From Solirubrobacter soli DSM 22325 (GTDB taxonomy: Bacteria; Actinomycetota; Thermoleophilia; Solirubrobacterales; Solirubrobacteraceae), in assembly GCF_000423665.1 (NCBI RefSeq), contig NZ_KE384072.1, positions 279,152 through 343,151 of the forward strand: a stretch of 64,000 nucleotides of DNA, written 5' to 3'. The notes beneath the pieces were generated by a model. It had not been told where the DNA came from, made no database searches, and worked only from the letters and a program-made list of their open reading frames with translations. Both the position numbers and the translations under genes were made by a program. Shown here piece by piece: positions 7,357 through 15,662 of this stretch. Position 1 is the stretch's first letter; every line of letters starts with the position of its first letter.

Positions 7357-8482
7357 GCAACGCGTTGAGCCCGAGAACCGCGGCGACGATCGGTCCCAGC
7401 CCGGCCAGCAGCAGCGCCGCCCGCGGCCCGAGCACACCGACCGCGACGCCGCCGAGCCCCACCGCACCCAGCTCGGCGGCGTTGCGCGCCGCGTTGTAGG
7501 CCGCGAACGCGCGGCCGTGCACCGCTTCCGGCACGCGCGCCGTGAGCAACGCGCGCAGCAGCACGTTCTTCACCCCGTGCCCGACGCCACCGATGACATA
7601 GCCGGAGAACGCGACCGGGAGGATCGCCCACGCGGTCTGGACGCCCGTGCCGGCACCCTGCACGGCGAGGGCGACGAGCGCGATCGGCGCGATCAGCCGC
7701 TTCGGAACCCGATGCGCGAGCCCTGTCGCGCCGCACACCATGCCGACCATCCAGGCCGCGACGAGCAGCGCGTAGGCGGTGTCACCGGCGCCGACGACGT
7801 CCTTGAGGTAGAAGATCTCGACCGTCAGCGAGGCGCTGATGAACAGCAGCGCGCCGACCGCGGGCGCGAGCGTCGCCCGCAGGACGCGGTCCTCGCGCAG
7901 GATGCGGAAGCCGTCGAGCGCCCGCTCCCTCGCCGTGGCGACGGGAGCTCGGCGGGCGCGCATCGCGACCGCGGCCGCGGCGATCGCGGCGAAGCTGGCG
8001 GCGTTGACGAGCAGCGCGGCCTGCGGGCCGAGCACGGCGAGCGCGGCGGCCAGCACCGGCCCCAGGGCGAAACCCGCGTAGCGAGCCGACTCGACGACCC
8101 CCGTCGCCCGCGTGGTGTCAGTCGCCACCGCGGGCACGAGCGCGAACTCCGCCGGCTGCGCGAAGGCGTTGCCGGCCGTCAGTAGCGCCGAGAGCGCGAG
8201 GATCGCCGAGAGGTCGTGCGTGAAGGCGAGCGCAACCGCGATCCCCGCCTGCGCGAGCGATGCCACAACGAGCACGCGGACGCTCTCGACGCGGTCCGCG
8301 ACGAGCCCCGCCGGCGGCGCGAGCGCGATCATCGGGACCAGCGTCGCCGCGAACAGCGCCGAGACCGCCAACCCGCTCCCGGTGAGCGCGTGGACCTGCA
8401 GCGCGAGGACGATCAGCGCGAGCAGGTCCCCCGCCGAGGAGAGCAGAACGGCGCCCGCGAGCAAGCGGAGGTCGCGGGTCAT
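7280..8482 (-). CDS. MFS transporter (enterobactin-exporter-like)
   Basis: 400 residues, about 12 hydrophobic segments, starting at ATG 8480-8482, which overlaps the stop of the upstream oxidoreductase (ATGA). LLSSAGDLLALIVLALQVHALTGS and GLVADRVESVRVL resemble MFS_3 exporters. The C-terminal roughly 25 residues are polar and encoded over the antiparallel FMN-protein gene. Coupling to the BBE oxidoreductase suggests export of a product or substrate of that enzyme (inference). Confidence 0.82.
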   Translation of the reverse strand: MTRDLRLLAGAVLLSSAGDLLALIVLALQVHALTGSGLAVSALFAATLVPMIALAPPAGLVADRVESVRVLVVASLAQAGIAVALAFTHDLSAILALSALLTAGNAFAQPAEFALVPAVATDTTRATGVVESARYAGFALGPVLAAALAVLGPQAALLVNAASFAAIAAAAVAMRARRAPVATARERALDGFRILREDRVLRATLAPAVGALLFISASLTVEIFYLKDVVGAGDTAYALLVAAWMVGMVCGATGLAHRVPKRLIAPIALVALAVQGAGTGVQTAWAILPVAFSGYVIGGVGHGVKNVLLRALLTARVPEAVHGRAFAAYNAARNAAELGAVGLGGVAVGVLGPRAALLLAGLGPIVAAVLGLNALLSRTDRRDAPRHRGSSRILASRRGL

Positions 8483-9876
8483 CGCGCGGGCTGGATGTTC
8501 TGGTTGAGGTTGAAGCGGTTCTCGGGGTCGTAGATCGCCTTGATCCGGGCGAGCCGGTCGTGGTTGGCGCCGTAGCTCGCGCGGACGGCGGCCTCGCCCT
8601 CCTCCAGCAGGCCCGGGAAGTTGAAGTACGTCTTGCCGTCGGAGAACGGGACCGCCGCGTGCCAGAACGCGCGCGTGTAGTCGATGTTGGCCGCGTCGTC
8701 GCCCGGGCTCTGCCAGGTCGAGTCGATGCTCAGCATCCACTCCGAGCTGCGGTCGCCGAACGCGGTCTGCTCTGCGCCGACGCGGGCCATCGCGCCGCCG
8801 CAGTGGCGGACGATGACGAGCGTCTCCGGCGACGGGCGGCGGTTGGACCAGTCGACGGTCGTCTCGATCGCGTCGTCGGCGAAGCCGTCGAGGTAGAGCG
8901 CCTTCCAGTACCGGCGGGCACCGTTGGGGAAGAACGGGTCCAGCGAGGCCTGGAAGTCGCGATAGGGCAGCGTGCCGCTCATGTCCAGGAGCGGCGTGGC
9001 GAGCTCGCGCAGGGGTCGCGTGTACACCTCCCCGTAGCCCGGCTCCCCCGCCCACATGCCCGCGACGCCGACGTAGGGCGCGCCGCGCAGCGGCTCGGGG
9101 AGCTCTGGCGTGTCCGGGAGCGACCAGATGAACCCGGCGGTCGAGAGCTCGTCGGGGGCGTCCCGGACCGCGTCGCGCCAGCCCTTGAGGACGTGGGCCG
9201 CGGTGGCGATCGGATACGCGACGTTCAGCGCGAACACCTCCGGCCCGAGTGGGTGCATGCGCAGCTGGAAGGACGTGACGACGCCGAAGTTCCCGCCGCC
9301 CCCGCGCAGGGCCCAGAACAGGTCGGCGTGCTCGTCCGCACTGGTGTCGACGATCCGGCCGTCGGCGAGCACGACCTCAGCCGAGACGAGGTTGTCGACG
9401 GTCATGCCGTCGCGCCGGCGCTGGTGGCTGACGCCACCGCTGAGCGCGAGGCCCGCGACCCCGGTCTCGGACACCACGCCGCCGGGGACGGCTCGGTTCA
9501 AGGGCGCGGTGACCGCGTCGACGTCGGCCCACGTCGCCCCGCCCTGGGCGCGCACGGTGCTGCCGTCAGGGTCGATCCGCACCTCCCGCATGTTCGAGAG
9601 ATCGATCACGAGGCCGTCCTCGACGAGCGCGGTGCCGGCGACGTTGTGGCCGCCGCCGCGAACCGAGAACGGGACGTCCCACTCGATCGCGAAGCGGAGC
9701 GCCGCGGCGACGTCGGTCGCGTGCGCGCAGCGGGCGATCGCCGCGGGGCGCTTGTCGATCATCCCGTTCCAGACGCTGCGCGCGGCGTCGTAGGCGAAGT
9801 GCTCGGGGGTGATGAGCTCGCCGGTCATGCGCTCGGCGAGCGCGGGGAACCGGTGGGTGCTGGGGAGGGTGGCCAT
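8479..9876 (-). CDS. FAD-linked oxidoreductase (BBE/PCMH type)
   Basis: 465 residues from ATG 9874-9876. The FAD-binding PCMH domain contains the covalent-flavin histidine in VRGGGHNVAG (about residue 78), GGATWADVDAVT and LFWALRGGGGNFGVVTSF. The berberine-bridge C-terminal motif is NRFNLNQNIQP. The usual GGG-x-GWL-x-R loop reads GGVSHQRRRDGMTVDNL here, an atypical substitution. The family oxidises diverse small molecules; the substrate is unknown. It is followed by the coupled MFS gene. Confidence 0.87.
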   Translation of the reverse strand: MATLPSTHRFPALAERMTGELITPEHFAYDAARSVWNGMIDKRPAAIARCAHATDVAAALRFAIEWDVPFSVRGGGHNVAGTALVEDGLVIDLSNMREVRIDPDGSTVRAQGGATWADVDAVTAPLNRAVPGGVVSETGVAGLALSGGVSHQRRRDGMTVDNLVSAEVVLADGRIVDTSADEHADLFWALRGGGGNFGVVTSFQLRMHPLGPEVFALNVAYPIATAAHVLKGWRDAVRDAPDELSTAGFIWSLPDTPELPEPLRGAPYVGVAGMWAGEPGYGEVYTRPLRELATPLLDMSGTLPYRDFQASLDPFFPNGARRYWKALYLDGFADDAIETTVDWSNRRPSPETLVIVRHCGGAMARVGAEQTAFGDRSSEWMLSIDSTWQSPGDDAANIDYTRAFWHAAVPFSDGKTYFNFPGLLEEGEAAVRASYGANHDRLARIKAIYDPENRFNLNQNIQPAR

Positions 9877-9945
9877 GCGTCGGAAGGGTCCGTCTTGACC
9901 GTCCCGCGAGCGTCCCGCCGCGCGTCCCGCGTCCGTCCGAACCCC

Positions 9946-9965
9946 ATGCGAACATACGTTCGCAT
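9946..9965. promoter_or_regulatory. LexA-type SOS box
   Basis: ATGCGAAC-ATAC-GTTCGCAT is a perfect 8-4-8 palindrome containing CGAAC-N4-GTTCG, the LexA box known from actinobacteria and Bacillus. It lies between the oxidoreductase (start 9876, minus) and the small gene at 9964 (plus), overlapping the latter's start. LexA control of the plus-strand gene is the simplest reading. Confidence 0.7.
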
Positions 9966-10311
9966 GACCAGCGACGGATCGCCCTACGCCCGCCTGCGCC
10001 GAGCCATCCAGGCCCGCAACCTCGCCATCATCCACGCCACCACGCGCGAGCTGGGCTTCGTGGGCCTGCGCGACGCCCTGGGCATCCTGCTGGTCATCGA
10101 GGCCAAGGACGACGAGCGTTTCGAGGCCGCCGCCGTCCGCTGGGCGGGCCGGTTGGCGCTCGAGACGCCGGACCTGGAGCTCGCCGAGCTCGCCGGCGCA
10201 CTGGAGTCGTTGCACGCCCTGCCCGACGAGCACGCCCAGCGCACCCTCCTCGCGTTGTCGGACCGCGCCGTCCGCCCGGGCCGCGCTACGGGAGCACGGT
10301 CAAGAGCGTGA
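9964..10311 (+). CDS. Small helical protein of unknown function, SOS-box-associated
   Basis: 115 residues, mostly amphipathic helices (TRELGFVGLRDALGILLVIEA, LELAELAGALESLHAL), no membrane segment, no recognised domain. ATG 9964 and ATG 9946 are both possible starts and neither has a good Shine-Dalgarno. The LexA-like box covers both. The codon pattern (G/C third positions) supports a real gene. Possible DNA-damage induction follows only from the box. Confidence 0.65.
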   Translation: MTSDGSPYARLRRAIQARNLAIIHATTRELGFVGLRDALGILLVIEAKDDERFEAAAVRWAGRLALETPDLELAELAGALESLHALPDEHAQRTLLALSDRAVRPGRATGARSRA

Positions 10312-10360
10312 GGAGGACGATGATCAGCGCCGCGGTCGCCGGCAGGATGCGCAGGTGCAT
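10286..10360 (-). CDS. Possible 24-residue membrane peptide
   Basis: MHLRILPATAALIIVLLTLLTVLP reads as one charged N-terminus and one hydrophobic helix; it can be seen in two parts around residue 12. It overlaps the 3' end of the plus-strand gene by 26 bp and lies downstream of the secreted protein at 10401. No Shine-Dalgarno is visible, so this is a weak call. Confidence 0.2.
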   Translation of the reverse strand: MHLRILPATAALIIVLLTLLTVLP

Positions 10361-10400
10361 GACAGCGCCAACGCGCCGCCCGCGGCGAACTTGCGGTCGC

Positions 10401-10757
10401 TCACACCATGCCGTAGAAGCGGATCGTCGCCCGCCCGTGCGTGCAGGTGTGGCGGCTCGCGTAGACGTCGCCGTCCTCGTTGCGCCAGTAATGAATGCGA
10501 CACGTGTAGTCGCCGACCCGCCGCGGCATCGCCGGCCCACCCGCGTGTTCCGCGTACTCGCGCATGAAGGCCGAGGCCCGCCGGCAGCTCGCGTGCTGCA
10601 CCGAAGCCCATTTGAAGAACCCGTTCCACGCCTTCGCCTGCGGGCAGCGCGTGAACCCGCTCGGCACGTCATAGCGCGGCCCCGCCGCGGCTGCGACGGC
10701 AGGCGCGGCGAACACCAGCCCCGCTACCACCATCATCATCGTCATCAGCCGTCGCAT
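10401..10757 (-). CDS. Small secreted protein with four cysteines
   Basis: 118 residues from ATG 10755-10757. A signal peptide (residues 1-25, ending VAAAAG) precedes a mature domain of about 90 residues with four Cys (FTRCPQA, HASCRR, YTCRIHY, HTCTHG), probably two disulfides, and a Tyr/His/Arg-rich C-terminus. No family recognised. Confidence 0.65.
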   Translation of the reverse strand: MRRLMTMMMVVAGLVFAAPAVAAAAGPRYDVPSGFTRCPQAKAWNGFFKWASVQHASCRRASAFMREYAEHAGGPAMPRRVGDYTCRIHYWRNEDGDVYASRHTCTHGRATIRFYGMV

Positions 10758-10970
10758 GTCGCTGCTTCGAGGATGACGCCTGTTGCCTGCGGCGTGACCC
10801 CGCAGAAGTCGAGAGAGCGCTGACGCGTGCCGGCCGCGCCCGGTCGAGTGGTCAGCTCTCCGGACAGCACGTTCGCAGTGGGCGGTGACGGGACGAAGCC
10901 TGCCGGCACACGAGCGCTCTGGGGGCATGCCCACTCATCGGATCCCGCATGCGGCGGGACGATCAGACAT

Positions 10971-10990
10971 GTGTGGAGATCTCTCCACAC
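10971..10990. other. 9-2-9 inverted repeat
   Basis: GTGTGGAGA-TC-TCTCCACAC lies in the non-coding 10758-11080 stretch upstream of the secreted-protein gene. It could be an operator; as RNA the loop would open to a 7-bp stem. Apart from this repeat I see nothing else in 10758-11080. Confidence 0.4.
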
Positions 10991-11330
10991 CCGTTGACCG
11001 CCGGTCCCGCCGGGCGACCGACTCGGGGGTGACCTTCTCAGCCGTCCTCACAGGACGGTCCAGCAACACACCCCCGCCAACGCGGCGCGGCGCGGCGCGG
11101 CGCGGCGCGGCGCGGCGCGGCGCGGGGCGGCGCGGCGCGGCGCGGCGCGGGGCGGTGCGGGGCGGCGCGGGGCGGCGCGGCGCGGGGCGGCGCGGCGCGG
11201 TGCGGCGCGGTGCGGCGCGGGACGGCGCGGGGCGGCGTCGGGCGGGCGCAGCGCGGGCGTCGGGCGTCGGGCGTCGGGCGTCGGCGTCGGCGTGAGCGTG
11301 GGGCGTGATCGCGGGCGCGGCGTCGGCGCG

Positions 11331-11396
11331 GCGCGGGCGTGATCGCGGTCACGGCGTCGGCGCGAGGCGCAGCGTGGCGCGGGCCCGGCGTGGCGC
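11331..11396. repeat. 66-bp direct repeat, copy 1 of 2
   Basis: Identical to 11553-11618; starts GCGCGGGCGTGATCGCGG. A segmental duplication within the GC-rich block; a further shared stretch with GGGCCGGGCGTCAGCGGGCG occurs at about 11445 and 11617. Confidence 0.85.
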
Positions 11397-11552
11397 TGGC
11401 CCGGCGTGGCGCGGGCCCGGCGTGGCGCTGGCCCGGCGTGGCGCGGGCCGGGCGTCAGCGGGCGCGACGCGGCGCGGCGCGGGGCGGCGCGGCGCGGGGC
11501 GGCGCGGCGCGGCGCGGCGCGGGGCGGGGCGACGCGACGTCGGGCGGGCGCA

Positions 11553-11618
11553 GCGCGGGCGTGATCGCGGTCACGGCGTCGGCGCGAGGCGCAGCGTGGC
11601 GCGGGCCCGGCGTGGCGC
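11553..11618. repeat. 66-bp direct repeat, copy 2 of 2
   Basis: Identical to 11331-11396; the two starts are 222 bp apart. Confidence 0.85.
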
Positions 11619-11788
11619 GGGCCGGGCGTCAGCGGGCGTGGCGTGGCGCGGCACGGCGCGAGCGCGGGTGTGGGCGCGGGACGGCGCGCGCGGCCCGGCA
11701 AGCGATGTGGGCGCGGGCGCAGGGCGGCGTGAGCGCGACGTGCGCGAGCAAACCGGGCCGCGCGTGCGCGCGACATGAAGTGGGCCGT

Positions 11789-11839
11789 TGGGGGGTGGGC
11801 TACAAGAGCGTCCGCTGAGGACCTTCGTGTAGCCCACCC
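11789..11839. other. Large hairpin, 14-bp perfect stem
   Basis: GGGGGTGGGCTACA (11789-11802) and TGTAGCCCACCCCC (11826-11839) are perfect inverted repeats with a 23-nt loop that holds a smaller GTCC/GGAC stem. No gene ends next to it, so it is not an ordinary terminator. It marks the border between the minisatellite block and a normal-composition stretch, and may be a REP-like or mobile-element relic. Confidence 0.6.
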
Positions 11840-12072
11840 CCACGAGTGCGCCAACTTGAGCGTTCGTCCGTGCTCGTTACACGGCCCGGATGCGGCAGGT
11901 GCGATCACAAACACCTACCGAGAACCGGTGGGCCCGCGGGCGGCGCGCGAGCGTGGCGTGGCCGGCGGTGCGGGCGAGCCGCGCGGGCGGTTGCCGCGTC
12001 GCGCACGGGCGAGTGCGGCGGCGCACGGGCGCGGGCGCGGGGCGCAGACGCGAGCGCGGCGGGGACGCGCGC

Positions 12073-12180
12073 GGCAGCGCGGGCAAGCACGGCAGCGCGG
12101 GCAAGCACGGCAGCGCGGGCAAGCACGGCAGCGCGGGCAAGCACGGCAGCGCGGGCAAGCACGGCAGCGCGGGCAAGCAC
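12073..12180. repeat. 18-bp tandem repeat, six exact copies
   Basis: Six head-to-tail identical copies of GGCAGCGCGGGCAAGCAC. In one plus frame it encodes six GSAGKH units, but the flanking frame has no protein character. The perfect identity suggests recent expansion. The rest of 11840-12269 is GC-rich non-coding DNA in which I see nothing else. Confidence 0.9.
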
Positions 12181-12269
12181 GGCGGCGCGGCGAGCCGTGC
12201 GGGGCGCGCGTCCACGGCGAGCACGGCGAGCGCGGCGGCGCGGCGAGCGCGGCGTCGGCGCGGGCGCGT

Positions 12270-12821
12270 CTAGCCCATCAACGCGACGCTTGCGGCCACC
12301 GACGCGAGCAGCAGCGCCGCCACGGCGAGCTCGCGCAGGCTTCCGGTTGGAATTCGGGCGGAACGCGGGAGCAGCCAGCGGCGGCGGCCCGACAGGGGCG
12401 CCCAGAGCGCGATTCCGGACGGTGTGCACGCGTCGGCGGCGATGTGCGCGCCGTAGCCGAGGGCGAGCCCCGCGCCTGCCGCGACCGCGAGGCCGGGCGC
12501 GACGAGTGAGACCAGCGCCCAGCAGGCCAGTCCGAACGCCGCGCACGCGAGCAGTGAGTGGGTGAGTCCGCGGTGGCCGAGCAGGATCAGCAGCCGCAGT
12601 GGGACCCGCGCCACCGCACCCACGAGCCCGAGCGGCCAGACGCGCCGCTCGAGCCGCGTCCGGCGGTAGACCTTGGAGCCCGCGCGATCGGCGTCCGGCA
12701 GCGCCGAGCCGACGCACGCGGCCCCGCCCAAAACGACCGCGCTCGCCGTCGAGACGTCGAGCGCCACCCCGCACACCACGGCCAGGCCGACGCCGGCGAT
12801 CTGATGGGTCGTCCAGCGCAC
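12270..12821 (-). CDS. YdjM/DUF457-type metal-dependent membrane hydrolase
   Basis: 183 residues with four to five hydrophobic helices and the family signature: a first metal motif in VGSALPDADRAGS, HRGLTHSLLACA, and GYGAHIAADACTPSGIALWAPL. The conserved HRGxTHS and AHIxADxxTPxG elements match the LexA-regulated YdjM group of putative membrane hydrolases. The reaction is not established. It ends near the minisatellite block and lies 3 bp after the isochorismatase gene. Confidence 0.85.
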   Translation of the reverse strand: MRWTTHQIAGVGLAVVCGVALDVSTASAVVLGGAACVGSALPDADRAGSKVYRRTRLERRVWPLGLVGAVARVPLRLLILLGHRGLTHSLLACAAFGLACWALVSLVAPGLAVAAGAGLALGYGAHIAADACTPSGIALWAPLSGRRRWLLPRSARIPTGSLRELAVAALLLASVAASVALMG

Positions 12822-12824
12822 GCG

Positions 12825-13379
12825 CTAGGCGGAGAAGTCGACCTCGACCGTCGACACCGTTCCCGCCGTCCGGCCCGGCGCGGCGTGGAAATTCCAGTAG
12901 AGGTTGGTGTGCGCGATCACCAGCGCGGGCGGGGGCGCCCCGTAGGCCGAGAGATCCTCCGTCGTGTGGGCGTCGCCGACGAGCGTCGCGTCGTAGCCGC
13001 GCACGATCGCGCCGTGCAACGTGGAGCGGATGCACTCGTCGGTCTGCGCCCCCGACAGGTACACGCGGCCGATGCCACGTGCGGCCAACACGGCCTCGAG
13101 GTCGGTGTCCTCGAACGCATCGGCGTAGCGCTTCTGCACCAGCGGCTCGGCGTCGTCGCGGACGAGCTCGGGCACGAACTGCCACGCCTCGCCGCCCACG
13201 ACCAGGTCGTCGCTGTTGTGCTGGACCCAGACGACATCGACACCCGCCGCGCGCGCCTTGTCGATCAACGCGCCGACGTTGGCCACGACGCTGTCACGCT
13301 CGTGGGCGCCGCCCACCACGCCGTTCTGGACGTCGATGACCAGCAGTGCGGTGTTCGGGCGGTCCGGCAGGGTCGTCAT
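12825..13379 (-). CDS. Isochorismatase-family cysteine hydrolase
   Basis: 184 residues. The catalytic Asp is in LLVIDVQNGVV, a Lys follows in the middle (VQKRYADAFEDTDL), and the nucleophile Cys is in YLSGAQTDECIRSTLHGA. Full length for the family, which includes nicotinamidases, carbamoylases and similar amidohydrolases. The substrate is undetermined. It is transcribed with the YdjM-like gene. Confidence 0.87.
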   Translation of the reverse strand: MTTLPDRPNTALLVIDVQNGVVGGAHERDSVVANVGALIDKARAAGVDVVWVQHNSDDLVVGGEAWQFVPELVRDDAEPLVQKRYADAFEDTDLEAVLAARGIGRVYLSGAQTDECIRSTLHGAIVRGYDATLVGDAHTTEDLSAYGAPPPALVIAHTNLYWNFHAAPGRTAGTVSTVEVDFSA

Positions 13380-13388
13380 GGCTCGATC

Positions 13389-14237
13389 CTACGCGTCGGA
13401 CGGCGTGACGAGCGGGGTGCAATCTTTGGTGCCACCGAACTCTGCGCCCAGCTCTCCAGCCTGGGCCACGGCCTTGTCGAGACCCATCGACGCCCCGACC
13501 GCCATTCGCGCGACATGTGCGCGAGGGATCGCGACGATGGTCCCGCGGTCGTGGTTCCCGAGGCCGCCGCCCGACGGATACACGACCCCGATGTAGGTCG
13601 CTCCACCGTTCTGCCCGACATAGACCCCGCAGACGATCTCGCGAGTGCCCTTGAGGACCACGGCCGCCGGTCGCACCACCGGTCTGCCCCAGTTGCCGGC
13701 GACCGCCACGAGCGCGCCCAGCAGGGACACGACGCCGAGCAGGCCGAGCAGGTGCATGGCCTGGCCCAGCGGCTCGAGCTCGCGCCGGGCGCTCCTGGCG
13801 AGCTTCACGGCCGCGGCAGCGCACGCGACGCTGACGACGAGCACGCCGAGCAGGATCCAGATCTGCGTCCCCGTGCCACTGGCCTGGCGCGCCCACACGA
13901 AGAAGTAGTCGAGGAATCCGGCGACGACGATCAGGCCGCCGAACGCCCACCACCGCCACGTCCGGGCAGGCCACCGGACGGGAACCCAGTGGACGAGCGC
14001 CACGATCCCCACGGCCACGATCAGCGCCGGGAGGATCACCTCGATCCCGACCGCCACGTCGACCCCGCGCGACTCCAGCGACGAAGCGAGCTCGCTCGGG
14101 AGCCCGGCGCCGCGGAAGCGCGCCTGCATGGTCGTGGCACCGACCGCGGCGACGAAGCCGAGGCCGCCGAGCGCGGCACCGGCGGCACCGAGCGTCGCCA
14201 CCAGCACGTCCACCGCGGGCGAGCGGGAGTCGGCCAT
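13389..14237 (-). CDS. Multi-pass membrane protein with C-terminal soluble domain
   Basis: 282 residues from ATG 14235-14237. About five hydrophobic helices span residues 10-190 (AALGGLGFVAAVGATT, LPALIVAVGIVALVHW, WWAFGGLIVVAGFLDYFF, ILLGVLVVSVACAA, LGVVSLLGALVAVAG). The last roughly 90 residues form a soluble domain (VVLKGTREIVCGVYVGQNGG, IAIPRAHVARM). Function unknown. It is divergent from glyA. Confidence 0.7.
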   Translation of the reverse strand: MADSRSPAVDVLVATLGAAGAALGGLGFVAAVGATTMQARFRGAGLPSELASSLESRGVDVAVGIEVILPALIVAVGIVALVHWVPVRWPARTWRWWAFGGLIVVAGFLDYFFVWARQASGTGTQIWILLGVLVVSVACAAAAVKLARSARRELEPLGQAMHLLGLLGVVSLLGALVAVAGNWGRPVVRPAAVVLKGTREIVCGVYVGQNGGATYIGVVYPSGGGLGNHDRGTIVAIPRAHVARMAVGASMGLDKAVAQAGELGAEFGGTKDCTPLVTPSDA

Positions 14238-14264
14238 CACTCCACAAGAACCGCGGCGCGCCCG

Positions 14265-14293
14265 TTCAAATACGCCAACCCGCTTGGTACGCT
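14265..14293 (+). promoter_or_regulatory. Promoter of the glyA riboswitch transcript
   Basis: TTCAAA (14265-14270) and TACGCT (14288-14293) are separated by exactly 17 bp. The predicted start of transcription, about 14300, coincides with the 5' end of the ZTP aptamer. Confidence 0.6.
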
Positions 14294-14301
14294 CACAAAC
14301 G

Positions 14302-14377
14302 CGCGCCGTGACTGGCGCTCGGGTGGAACAGACCACCGGGGAGCGGCGCGACCCGCGAAGCCGCGCGCCTGGGCACA
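14302..14377 (+). ncRNA. ZTP (pfl) riboswitch
   Basis: The aptamer landmarks are all present: CCGTGACTGGCG (14306-14317), a GTGG/CCAC helix, CCACCGGGGAGCG (14333-14345) and the 3' consensus CGCCTGGGCA at about 14367-14376. The element binds ZTP/ZMP, which accumulate when 10-formyl-THF is short, and turns on one-carbon genes. It lies about 25 nt before the GGGAGG Shine-Dalgarno of glyA, the usual partner, so control of translation initiation is possible. Confidence 0.93.
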
Positions 14378-14400
14378 CAACCCGTAGTGGGAGGTGCCCC

Positions 14401-15642
14401 GTGGCCGTCCTCGAAGCAGTCGACCCGCAACTCGCGCGACTCGTTGCGGCCGAGTCCGCTCGTCAGCACGACACGCTGTGCCTGATCCCGTCGGAGAACC
14501 ACGTCTCGCCGGCCGTGCTGGAAGCGAGCGGCTCGGTGCTGATGAACAAGTACTCCGAGGGCTATCCGGCGAAGCGCTACTACCAGGGGAACGCGCTCGT
14601 CGACGACATCGAGACGCTGACGGCGCAACGCGCGCGGCAGCTCTTCAACGCCGAGCACGCCAACGTGCAGCCGCTCTCCGGCGCGCCCGCGAACCTCGCC
14701 GCCTACGCCGCGGTCCTGCAGCCCGGGGACACGGTGCTCGGCATGGCGCTCGACGCCGGCGGGCACCTCACCCACGGCCATGGCGTCTCGGTGACAGGCC
14801 GCTGGTTCAACTCCGTCCGGTACGGGGTCCGCCGTGACACCGGCACCATCGACCTCGACGAGGTCCGCGAGCTCGCAAGGACCCACCGCCCGAAGCTGAT
14901 CTGGTGCGGCGGCACCGCGATCCCCCGGACGATCGACTTCGAAGGCTTCGCGACCATCGCCGACGAGGTCGGCGCCACCCTCGCGGCCGACGTCGCCCAC
15001 ATCGCCGGCCTGATCGCCGCCGGCGTGCATCCCACGCCGGTCGGCCACGCCGCGGTCGTCACGACGACGACCCACAAGACCCTGCGCGGCCCGCGCGGCG
15101 CGATGATCCTCACCGACGCAGAGCACGCCACCGCGATCGACCGCGCGGTCTTCCCCGGCCTCCAGGGCGGCCCGCACGACCACACGACGGCGGCGATCGC
15201 CGTCGCGCTGCACGAGGCCGCACAGCCCGCCTTCCGCACCTACGCGCAGGCGATCGTCACCAACGCCAGAGCCCTCGGCGAAGCGCTGAGGAACCGCGGC
15301 TTCGACCTCGTCTCCGGCGGCACCGACAACCACCTGCTGCTCGCCGACCTGACGAGCAAGGGCGTCGGCGGCCGCCCCGCCGCGGAGGGCCTCGAGCAGG
15401 CCGGGCTCGTCTGCAACTACAACGCGGTCCCCTTCGACCCGCGACCGCCGATGGACCCGTCGGGCATCCGCGTCGGCACGCCCGCGATCACGACCCGCGG
15501 CCTGACACCGACCCACATGGAGGACGTCGCGCGCTGGATCGACGAGGCCGTCGAGGCCACGCGCAAAGAGGACCCGGGGGCGCTCGACCGCATCCGGGGC
15601 GAGGTGGCCGAGCTCGCGCGAGAATTTCCCCCGCCGGCCTGA
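14401..15642 (+). CDS. glyA: Serine hydroxymethyltransferase
   Basis: 413 residues from a GTG (MAVLEAVDPQL) eight bases after GGGAGG. The enzyme converts serine and THF to glycine and 5,10-methylene-THF in the cytoplasm. Signatures: LIPSENHVSPAVLEASGS, NKYSEGYPAKRYYQGN, and the PLP-lysine segment VTTTTHKTLRGPRGAM (about residue 226). LFNAEHANVQPLSG is family-typical. The ZTP riboswitch controls it. Confidence 0.95.
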   Translation: MAVLEAVDPQLARLVAAESARQHDTLCLIPSENHVSPAVLEASGSVLMNKYSEGYPAKRYYQGNALVDDIETLTAQRARQLFNAEHANVQPLSGAPANLAAYAAVLQPGDTVLGMALDAGGHLTHGHGVSVTGRWFNSVRYGVRRDTGTIDLDEVRELARTHRPKLIWCGGTAIPRTIDFEGFATIADEVGATLAADVAHIAGLIAAGVHPTPVGHAAVVTTTTHKTLRGPRGAMILTDAEHATAIDRAVFPGLQGGPHDHTTAAIAVALHEAAQPAFRTYAQAIVTNARALGEALRNRGFDLVSGGTDNHLLLADLTSKGVGGRPAAEGLEQAGLVCNYNAVPFDPRPPMDPSGIRVGTPAITTRGLTPTHMEDVARWIDEAVEATRKEDPGALDRIRGEVAELAREFPPPA

Positions 15643-15662
15643 CCCGTCCCTAAAGTCGGGAG

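Larger units (their letters stand above)
11081..11756. repeat. Degenerate GC minisatellite block
   Basis: About 680 bp made almost only of G and C in short units (GCGCG/CGGCG runs to about 11230, then GGCGTGGCGCGGGCCC-type units). All six frames stay open because stops need A/T, which explains the many long low-complexity ORFs here; none shows a real protein signature. It includes a 66-bp exact direct repeat annotated separately. Confidence 0.85.

Noticed and set aside
10885..11295. 136-codon plus-strand ORF entering the GC repeats
   Set aside because: No ribosome site, no domain, and its second half is translated repeat; frames here stay open only because the DNA has no A/T for stop codons.
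12073..12180. CRISPR array
   Set aside because: The 18-bp units are directly adjacent without unique spacers and no cas gene is present.
11890..12273. Protein with GSAGKH repeats
   Set aside because: The frame is Arg-rich low complexity on both sides of the repeat and lacks a start context; treated as minisatellite DNA.
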